Assembly (NCBI GenBank): GCA_001941135.1 | Contig: MSHL01000010.1 | Coordinates: 1-56,517 of the forward strand | From: Ruminococcus sp. Zagget11 | Lineage (GTDB): Bacteria; Bacillota; Clostridia; Oscillospirales; Ruminococcaceae | Reading direction: 5' to 3' | DNA: 56,517 nucleotides | In this document: piece after piece, positions 50,416 through 56,517 of the stretch | Numbering within the stretch: position 1 is the stretch's first letter | Layout of the letters: every line of letters starts with the position of its first letter | Notes under the pieces: generated by a model | The model's database searches: none | What the model was told of the DNA's origin: nothing | The model's input: the letters and a program-made list of their open reading frames with translations, nothing else | Position numbers and translations under genes: made by a program

Positions 50416-51753
50416 ATGGGGAACAAAGAATATTTGTATGACACATTCAGAAAAAGCAATGTTATCGACCCGAAGTATTACGAAAAATTCCGTGTTAAAC
50501 GGGGACTGAGAAATGCCGACGGCTCGGGCGTTATGGCAGGTGTAACCAACATTTGTAACGTTCACGGATATGTCATTAACGAGGGTGAAAAGTCCTCCAC
50601 AGAGGGTAAGCTGGTTCTGCGAGGCTACAATATAGAGGATCTTGTTTCCGCCTACGAAGCTGAAGATCGTTTCGGATACGAGGAGGTTACAAGCCTGCTT
50701 TTAACGGGACAGCTTCCCACAAAAGAGCAGCTTGATAATTTCAAACAGCTTCTTGACGAGAACCGTGAATTGCCTGCGGGATTTTTTGAGGATATGATGC
50801 TTAAAGCGCCCTCAAAAAAAGTTATGAACAAAATCTCCCGCTCCGTGCTTTCACTGTATTCCTATGACGATAATCCCGATGATACCTCCCCCGAGCATGA
50901 GGTTGACGTAGCGCTTTCAATCATCGCAAAAATGCCCATTTTCATAGTTGATGCCTACAATGTAAAGCAGCGCTATTACGGTTCGGGGTCTATGTTTATA
51001 CATCCCCTTATTCCGGGACTTTCCACGGCTGAAACCATACTATCCCTGCTCCGCCCTAACAGGCAGTACACCGACAGGGAGGCTAAGCTGCTGGATACCC
51101 TGCTCATGATACACGCAGAGCACGGCGGCGGTAATAACTCCACATTTACCTGTCGTGTGCTTACCTCATCGGGAACGGACGCTTATGCCGCTTATTCCGC
51201 CGCTATCGGCTCTCTTAAAGGACCTCGTCACGGCGGCGCAAACCACAAGATTATCGAAATGCAGCGTTATATCAAGGAAAATGTTCACAATTGGTCAGAT
51301 GAGGGCGAGGTTGCGGACTTCTTGAGAAAGATCCTTCGTAAGGAGGCGGGTGACGGCAGCGGTCTGATTTACGGTATGGGACACGCCGTATACACCCTCT
51401 CCGACCCCCGTGCGGTTATCCTGAAAAAGCAGACCGAAAAAATGGCGGTGAACGCCGAATTTGAAGCGGAATATCGTCTGCTTGAAACCATTGAACGTAT
51501 TTCCCCGCAGCTTTTCCTTGAAGAACGTCACAACGACAAGGCAATGTGCGCAAACGTTGATATGTACAGCGGCTTTGTATATCATATGCTGGGAATACCC
51601 GAGGATCTTTTCACGCCGCTGTTCGCCACATCTCGTATGGCAGGCTGGTGCGCCCACAGATTTGAGGAAATTCAGACCGGCAAGAGAATTATCCGTCCCG
51701 CATATAAGTCCATCAGCGGAGAACTGGATTACATCCCGATTTCCGAAAGGTAG
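50416..51753 (+). CDS. Citrate synthase (citrate/2-methylcitrate synthase family)
   Basis: 445 residues, condensing acetyl-CoA and oxaloacetate. It shows the first catalytic His in HAEHGGGNNSTF, the second in GPRHGGANHKI, YGMGHAVYTLSDPRA and a late Asp region around MCANVDMYSGF. The long N-terminal extension is of the type found in Clostridia. ATG at 50416 with GAAAGGTG; an in-frame start at 50392 overlaps the promoter. No other TCA gene is adjacent; a role in glutamate synthesis is usual in anaerobes. Confidence 0.93.
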   Translation: MGNKEYLYDTFRKSNVIDPKYYEKFRVKRGLRNADGSGVMAGVTNICNVHGYVINEGEKSSTEGKLVLRGYNIEDLVSAYEAEDRFGYEEVTSLLLTGQLPTKEQLDNFKQLLDENRELPAGFFEDMMLKAPSKKVMNKISRSVLSLYSYDDNPDDTSPEHEVDVALSIIAKMPIFIVDAYNVKQRYYGSGSMFIHPLIPGLSTAETILSLLRPNRQYTDREAKLLDTLLMIHAEHGGGNNSTFTCRVLTSSGTDAYAAYSAAIGSLKGPRHGGANHKIIEMQRYIKENVHNWSDEGEVADFLRKILRKEAGDGSGLIYGMGHAVYTLSDPRAVILKKQTEKMAVNAEFEAEYRLLETIERISPQLFLEERHNDKAMCANVDMYSGFVYHMLGIPEDLFTPLFATSRMAGWCAHRFEEIQTGKRIIRPAYKSISGELDYIPISER

Positions 51754-51770
51754 GATTTTTCGGACTGAAT

Positions 51771-51814
51771 AAAATTGACCGACAGGTATTAATTTTCACC
51801 TGTCGGTCAATTTT
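51771..51814. terminator. Bidirectional terminator
   Basis: A perfect 17-bp stem AAAATTGACCGACAGGT / ACCTGTCGGTCAATTTT, 10-nt loop, between convergent citrate synthase and GH1 genes. Confidence 0.9.
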
Positions 51815-51841
51815 ATTTCTTTGTATTTCACTTAGATATCA

Positions 51842-53185
51842 TTACTTTGCTGCCTTGGTCTTTTCCTCAATAAATTCCTTATACCAAAGTGCCGAATCCT
51901 TGAGGGTTCTCTCTCCGCTTCTGTAATCCACATAGGTAATTCCAAACCGTTCCTTATAGCCGGCTGCCCACTCAAAGTTATCCATCAGCGACCAAATATA
52001 GTAGCCGTCAACATCAACGCCGTCATCGGTAGCCTTTTCCAAATAGTAAAGATAATCCCGCAAGTAGTCAATTCTGTTAGGGTCATGCACCTTGCCGTCG
52101 GCGGATATCCGATCATGACAAGCCATACCGTTCTCCGTGATAATTATAGGCTTTTTGTAGCGTTCATAGTAAAAATACGGTCCCCAGTAAAGTGCCTCTG
52201 GAGTAACCGGCCAGCCTATGGAGTTTCGCGGGAAACCGTCATAAAGCTTCTGCACCTGTGTGCCCTCCTGCGAAGCCTTTACATATCTGCCGTTGTAGAT
52301 ATTCATTCCGATGAAATCGATAGGTTGGCTGATAAGCGCCATATCCTCATCGGTAATTTCGGGGGCATTAATCTCCTTGTAATCGTAGACCCACTGCGGA
52401 TATTTCCCCTTAATAATGGGGTCAAACCAATATTCATCCGAAAAGGCGAATGCCTCGTAGTTGCTTTGGAAGTAGTTTTCGCGGGCGGCGGGGATATCAT
52501 CCTCGGATATGGGAATTGCGGGCTGTGATGCGGAAGCAACACCTATGCGGCATTCCTCTCCCTTTCTAAGCTCCTTAACCGCCTTGCCGTGGGCTTTCAA
52601 CACATTATGACCGATTCGCAGCAGCTCCGCCTTACCCAGCTTATACCCCGGTGCGTGACTGCCCTCAAAATATCCGCAGCCAACAAATACCTGCGGCTCA
52701 TTGAAGGTGATGAAATCATGCACTCTGTCGCCGAAGCTTTCCTTAATACACCTTGCATATGCGGCAAAGCAGTCGGAAATATCGTCATTCAGCCACCCGC
52801 CCTTTAAATGGAGCGCATAGGGAAGATCCCAATGGTAAATGGTCATGCAGGGCTTGATTCCCCTTTTAATAAGACCGTCTATAAGGCGATTGTAAAAGTC
52901 TATGCCCTTGGGATTAATCTCCCCTGTACCTGTGGGCATAATTCTTGACCAGCTTACGGAAAAACGATAGTTGTTTATTCCCAAGGATTTCATCAAATCC
53001 AAATCCTCGTCCAATCTATGATAATGGTCACAGGCAACATCTCCCGTGTGTCCGTCAAACACCTTTCCGGGAATATGGGAAAATGCGTCCCAAATGTTAA
53101 GACCCTTTCCGTCCTCAAAGGCGGCACCCTCTATCTGATATGAGGCTGTAGCTGTTCCCCAGCTGAAATTCTTTTTAAAGCTCAT
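51842..53185 (-). CDS. GH1 beta-glucosidase
   Basis: 447 residues, a cytoplasmic retaining beta-glucosidase of family 1. N-terminal [15 protein letters not shown] and [11 protein letters not shown], acid/base Glu in DFITFNEP, nucleophile Glu in IIITENGMA, and the aglycone-site [16 protein letters not shown]. The ATG at 53185 with TAGGAGAG is preferred over 53239. Single-gene unit with its own promoter and operator; no PTS or ABC gene nearby. Cellobiose or another beta-glucoside is the expected substrate. Confidence 0.95.
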   Translation of the reverse strand: MSFKKNFSWGTATASYQIEGAAFEDGKGLNIWDAFSHIPGKVFDGHTGDVACDHYHRLDEDLDLMKSLGINNYRFSVSWSRIMPTGTGEINPKGIDFYNRLIDGLIKRGIKPCMTIYHWDLPYALHLKGGWLNDDISDCFAAYARCIKESFGDRVHDFITFNEPQVFVGCGYFEGSHAPGYKLGKAELLRIGHNVLKAHGKAVKELRKGEECRIGVASASQPAIPISEDDIPAARENYFQSNYEAFAFSDEYWFDPIIKGKYPQWVYDYKEINAPEITDEDMALISQPIDFIGMNIYNGRYVKASQEGTQVQKLYDGFPRNSIGWPVTPEALYWGPYFYYERYKKPIIITENGMACHDRISADGKVHDPNRIDYLRDYLYYLEKATDDGVDVDGYYIWSLMDNFEWAAGYKERFGITYVDYRSGERTLKDSALWYKEFIEEKTKAAK

Positions 53186-53240
53186 GCTAATCTCTCCTAT
53201 ATTTACCAAGCTAACGGAGGGCGTGAAAACGCACCTCATC

Positions 53241-53275
53241 GGTCATATTCTAACCCACTATGACCGTCTTGTCAA
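53241..53275 (-). promoter_or_regulatory. Promoter and operator of the GH1 gene
   Basis: Minus strand TTGACA (53270-53275), 17 bp, TAGAAT (53247-53252). A dyad GGTCATA / TATGACC (53241-53247 and 53259-53265, 11-nt spacer) straddles the -10. A second hairpin with GCGT-GAAA-ACGC lies at 53221-53232 in the leader. Confidence 0.7.
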
Positions 53276-53351
53276 TAAGTATAGCAGAATATTTACGGAT
53301 TAAGCCTTGATTTTATACAAGCTGCACACTGCTGTGGGATAATTTTTGTAT

Positions 53352-53390
53352 AAAAAGCGAGCCATATGTCAATTACGACACATGACCCGC
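53352..53390 (-). terminator. Terminator after the beta-propeller gene
   Basis: On the minus strand GCGGGTCATGTGTC / GACATATGGCTCGC (imperfect 14 bp, 6-nt loop), then TTTTT (53352-53356). Confidence 0.8.
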
Positions 53391-53400
53391 TTAGTATTCA

Positions 53401-55395
53401 TTATTCAAATTCATAAACCTGCAATACCGACATATCGGAAAGCCGAACGGAAACCGCTCTTCCACTTCCAAAGAGGTACGCTGTATCGCCCTCGATTACC
53501 GCTCGCTCAAAGGCAAAGCTGAAATCAAGGTCATTAAACTCGATAACACCGTTTTCGATAAAGCCGCTTTCATCATTGTAGGTAAACACGTAATATTGAT
53601 TTTTTACGGCAAACTCGTTTACACTGGAAACCGGTATACCGATAATTCCGCTTTCTTCATCCACAAGCATAGCCTTTCTGTCGGTAAGAGCCGATGAAGC
53701 TACGCCCGAATATTCGGCAAAGGTTATATCGTCAACCAGCTCGCCACTGTCGGTGCTGTACATTTCCAGCTTTAACGCCTGTGCGTCCCCGTCATCGTTA
53801 TAAACGGCGGTTATTCCCACCATAAGGCTGTCGCTGAATCGGTTGGTATAAGGCGCATAGTAGGACGCCGTTTCAGCCGACTGCGAAAGCTCCTCCTGTG
53901 AAAGGTCTATAACCATTTCAGGTTCGGCGCTGTCGGAGGTATATATACTTGCATATCCGTCTTCAAAGACAACGGCGGCAACATCGCTGCCGGCAAGCAG
54001 CTGACCGGTACTTTTAACCACGTTCAAGGATCTGTCAAGAACATATACGGTGACGGCTTTTTCGGAATCCGTGCCCGCAAATGTGGCAACGCACAGACAG
54101 CCGTCCCATTCGCTGATACTGCTCTTGCTTATAAGATTGCCCTCTACAGACCCGTTTGTCGAATAAGCTATGCCATCGGCGGACAACTCAAAGGATGTTA
54201 TCGTAGTATAACCGACTCCGTCCTCTATGCCCATACCGGCAATATAAAGCATATCCTCGGCAGCATATGCACTGATGCAGCTGCCTAAAACGGCTTTCAC
54301 GGAAACCGAACCGCTCTCACCGCAATTTATCGATGAAACCACGGTATAATCTGTACTGTTGGCACTTGTGGGAACTATTATATCGGACGGCGCAATAAAA
54401 TACTTTTCACCGTCAATATAGTACCCCGGTACGAAGCTTTCCACGGAGATATTCTCGTTAAGAGGCTCTGTTCGGTAATCGGAATAAACCGTAACCAAAT
54501 AAAGCACGCCCTCCTCGGACATTCTTATTGAGGTAAGCTCTCCGTTCTGCTTATATGTTTTTATGTGTTTGGGAACACCTACAGCAGCTGAAGAAATGTC
54601 GTAAATATCCACAACCACATTGCTTTCGCTGCGCAGCGAGGCTTCATCGGAAACATTCTCCGCCGATATAATGACGAGATAACCGCCTTGACAATACATT
54701 TCAGCCGCCAACTGCGACAGCTCTGTACGGGACAAAACCGTCATATCATCCTGAGAAACCACATAGAGGGTATTTGAGGATATATAATAGGTACATCCGT
54801 TATAGCTTGCGATAATATCGGCATCCGCCAAACCGGCAATCGCAGCAGCATCCGCATCGGTATCGGCTTCGGTTGACTCTGGAACAATTTCCGGTTCTGT
54901 TTCGATTTCGCTTACTGTCGCCGTAGTTTCAGCCGCGGTGCCGGATTCCTGTGATTCAGCCGCCGTTTCCGTTTCAGTGCTTGCAGTTTCACTGTCGGTT
55001 ATCTCAACGCCATCTCCGTATGCGGCAGCATTGCCGTCCGAATTTCTGAGATAAATTCCCGTATAGATACTATACAGCTCATCATAGGTATCAACGCTCT
55101 TAACAGCCTCGTATTCAATTTCGTCTTCAAGCTCGATTGTTTCGGTATCCGCCGCATCACCGTATGCCCATACTCCCACGGCAAGCGCAAGGCAGGCAGC
55201 GGCAGCAGTGACTGTACGCATAACAACCCAACGATTGACCGTAATATTTTTCTTTCTTACAACGGTATCCACAGAGTCGTCATCTACAGACGAAACGCCC
55301 ATTTCCAACAGCATAGCCTCTATATTTTCCGGCGATAGCTCATCGGGGACTTCTATCTGACTTATTTTCATACGCAGCTCATTGTCAAAGTTCAT
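53401..55395 (-). CDS. Membrane-anchored beta-propeller protein, putative anti-sigma partner
   Basis: 664 residues: a cytoplasmic N-terminal segment of about 55 residues (KISQIEVPDELSPENIEAML), one membrane segment (about 57-80), a Thr/Glu-rich linker (about 125-185), and a large C-terminal domain of the Beta_propel type (distantly WD40-like) with repeated strands such as NTLYVVSQDDMTVLSRTEL and DMLYIAGMG. It follows the ECF sigma gene by 76 bp. The layout (cytoplasmic tail, one segment, large sensor) is that of an anti-sigma receptor; binding to the sigma factor is inferred. Confidence 0.82.
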   Translation of the reverse strand: MNFDNELRMKISQIEVPDELSPENIEAMLLEMGVSSVDDDSVDTVVRKKNITVNRWVVMRTVTAAAACLALAVGVWAYGDAADTETIELEDEIEYEAVKSVDTYDELYSIYTGIYLRNSDGNAAAYGDGVEITDSETASTETETAAESQESGTAAETTATVSEIETEPEIVPESTEADTDADAAAIAGLADADIIASYNGCTYYISSNTLYVVSQDDMTVLSRTELSQLAAEMYCQGGYLVIISAENVSDEASLRSESNVVVDIYDISSAAVGVPKHIKTYKQNGELTSIRMSEEGVLYLVTVYSDYRTEPLNENISVESFVPGYYIDGEKYFIAPSDIIVPTSANSTDYTVVSSINCGESGSVSVKAVLGSCISAYAAEDMLYIAGMGIEDGVGYTTITSFELSADGIAYSTNGSVEGNLISKSSISEWDGCLCVATFAGTDSEKAVTVYVLDRSLNVVKSTGQLLAGSDVAAVVFEDGYASIYTSDSAEPEMVIDLSQEELSQSAETASYYAPYTNRFSDSLMVGITAVYNDDGDAQALKLEMYSTDSGELVDDITFAEYSGVASSALTDRKAMLVDEESGIIGIPVSSVNEFAVKNQYYVFTYNDESGFIENGVIEFNDLDFSFAFERAVIEGDTAYLFGSGRAVSVRLSDMSVLQVYEFE

Positions 55396-55471
55396 GTTTC
55401 CGACCTCCTTTCTTTTTCGGGGGATCTGTGTCTTAGGACACCGTTTCCCGCCAATTTTAGATAAATGCGCG

Positions 55472-55999
55472 CTATTCCAAATATTGCTTCAGCTTCTCTC
55501 TCGCTCTCGCCGCCTTTGAACGCACGGTATTTGCATTCATACCGAGCATCGTGGCAATCTCTTCGCTTTTATATCCCGAAACAATACTAAGGGACAGCAT
55601 CAAACGCTCCTCGGAGCTGAGCTTGCTAAATCCCTCCGCAATTTCAATACCACCGTAATCTATCTCCGGTTGATTCTCCTGTTCTACACTTTCATCGAGA
55701 GTTTCAAGGTCACGTCGGCGATTATTTATCTCGGAATATTCCTTGCGCTTGTTTTTTATCTTTATCGTAAGGATCTTCACTATCCACGCCTTAAACGCGT
55801 CCGGCTCTCTGAGCTTGCGAATGGACTTGTAAGCATCAAGCACTGTGTCGCTAACCACATCAGAAGCATCATGCTCATTGTTCAGGTTCAAAAGAGCTAT
55901 TCGGTACAGATCCTTGTAAACAAGGGAGTAAAGTTCGGCAAACGCTTTAGCATCTCCCGCCTGTGCCCGACTGACAGCGGCGGTAAAATCCAAGCCCAT
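55472..55999 (-). CDS. ECF-type RNA polymerase sigma factor
   Basis: 175 residues with sigma region 2 (FAELYSLVYKDLYRIALL ... DASDVVSDTVLDAYKSIRKL, FKAWIVKI) and region 4 (LSSEERLMLSLSIVSGYKSEEIATML, NTVRSKAARAREKLKQ). No region 1 or 3, so it is the extracytoplasmic-function type. ATG at 55999 with CGAGGTGA. Followed by the beta-propeller membrane protein, its probable regulator. Confidence 0.92.
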   Translation of the reverse strand: MGLDFTAAVSRAQAGDAKAFAELYSLVYKDLYRIALLNLNNEHDASDVVSDTVLDAYKSIRKLREPDAFKAWIVKILTIKIKNKRKEYSEINNRRRDLETLDESVEQENQPEIDYGGIEIAEGFSKLSSEERLMLSLSIVSGYKSEEIATMLGMNANTVRSKAARAREKLKQYLE

Positions 56000-56266
56000 T
56001 TTAATGAATCACCTCGCACCCGCTTTTGCAGCAAAGCAGATTGATTGGACGATAACCGAAATGTGACTCCGCTATATATTTTTATGGAGCTGCCCTTTTG
56101 AGCCGTTCGCATATATAGTGAAGATTTCGGCGTGTTTTGTTGCAAGCAAATTTAACTTTTGTATGATTTCACGAATTACGTTTATATAAAATGTGCATAT
56201 TTATTGATTTATTACAAATTCGTTTGATTTATCCCTATTCGGGTGGGCATATCTTGGCATAAGATT

Positions 56267-56295
56267 ATTTTACCTTATTTAAGGCTTGTTGTCAA
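56267..56295 (-). promoter_or_regulatory. Promoter of the sigma/beta-propeller unit
   Basis: Minus strand TTGACA (56290-56295), 17 bp, TAAAAT (56267-56272), leaving a leader of about 255 nt. No small ORF or riboswitch is recognised in the leader. The rest of 56000-56372 holds no gene. Confidence 0.55.
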
Positions 56296-56372
56296 GACAA
56301 AAATGCATAATATGCAAGAATGGGCGGTACGGATTGACGAGTGCCGTCAAAATGGTATCACCGGCAAAACGC

Positions 56373-56517
56373 CTACTCCGTCATCTCCCTATACATCCTC
56401 ATAAGCATAGCCACGCACTCGCTTTCGGTGATTTTAGTGGTAAACCCGTAAGCGGTCATAACCGCCCTGTCGTTTTCCTGATGGGCTTTTCACAGATCGG
56501 GAGGCATGGTAAGCTCA
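56373..56517 (-). pseudogene. C-terminal end of a type IIL restriction-modification-like protein, with internal stop
   Basis: The frame entering from the right edge reads ELTMPPDL, a TGA (56490-56492), then KAHQENDRAVMTAYGF and ESECVAMLMRMYREMTE before the TAG at 56373. This tail resembles the end of MmeI-like fused DNA methyltransferase/endonucleases, where Arg is expected at the stop (CGA to TGA). Partial at the window edge; most of the gene is outside. Confidence 0.55.

Noticed and set aside
1-56517. tRNA, rRNA or known riboswitch genes
   Set aside because: No cloverleaf with CCA-like end, rRNA segment or familiar riboswitch core was noticed by eye; a covariance-model scan would be needed to exclude them.

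Overview
The window looks like a chromosomal segment of a spore-forming gut-type Firmicute, probably Clostridia/Oscillospirales (Ruminococcus or [Eubacterium] siraeum-like). The reasons are an orphan spoVAC, consensus TTGACA/TATAAT promoters with GGAGG ribosome sites, a mid-40s-looking GC content, mannan- and beta-glucoside-degrading enzymes, and Clostridia-type housekeeping genes. The genus is a guess; the class is reasonably secure.

Layout. (1) 1-7.5 kb, minus strand: a decaying prophage packaging and head module (5'-truncated small terminase, large terminase, portal, scaffold, major capsid, connector and tail genes). Almost every gene junction carries a purine-rich hairpin repeat. Two near-identical promoters have a perfect SOS/LexA-type box in the -35/-10 spacer. 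(2) 7.5-16.8 kb: YkgJ-like protein, lone spoVAC, YjbR and flavin reductase, trmB, pyrE with an unknown 511-aa protein, a PrsA/SurA-like lipoprotein with a long Glu-rich insert, and a methionyl-tRNA synthetase with a non-canonical KMSKS loop. (3) 17-28.2 kb: an accessory island with an alpha/beta hydrolase, an LCM-type methyltransferase, a broken HAD hydrolase, an isoprenylcysteine-methyltransferase-like protein, two L-2-amino-thiazoline-4-carboxylate (ATC) hydrolase paralogues, a polytopic membrane protein, a YbtPQ-like pair of fused ABC transporters and two small accessory proteins. Three transcription units share one promoter architecture: TTGACA-like box, 17 bp, TATAAT-like box, 3 bp, then the 16-bp dyad GTTAGY-N4-GCTAAC. 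They therefore form a local regulon whose regulator is not in the window.

(4) 28.2-38.6 kb: an AraC regulator divergent from a GH2/CBM32 lipoprotein, an orphan polymorphic-toxin tip with small partner genes, then a holA - toprim - MBOAT - DHHW operon. (5) 38.6-44.8 kb, minus: an operon of a small membrane protein, an amidohydrolase, a GH26 mannanase lipoprotein and argS; pfkA is interrupted by one stop codon. (6) 45-56.5 kb: a two-gene membrane system behind a promoter whose spacer is a 17-nt homopolymer, an OmpR-type two-component system with rsmE, citrate synthase, a GH1 beta-glucosidase with its own operator, and an ECF sigma factor paired with a membrane-anchored beta-propeller protein. 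The end of a type IIL restriction-modification-like gene closes the window.

A recurring caution is that several genes (GH2, rsmE, HAD, one ATC hydrolase) are broken by single-base indels, mostly in homopolymers, and others (pfkA, a phage gene, the terminal RM gene) by single stop codons. Part of this may be sequencing error rather than biology. All calls come from reading the sequence; no database search was possible.
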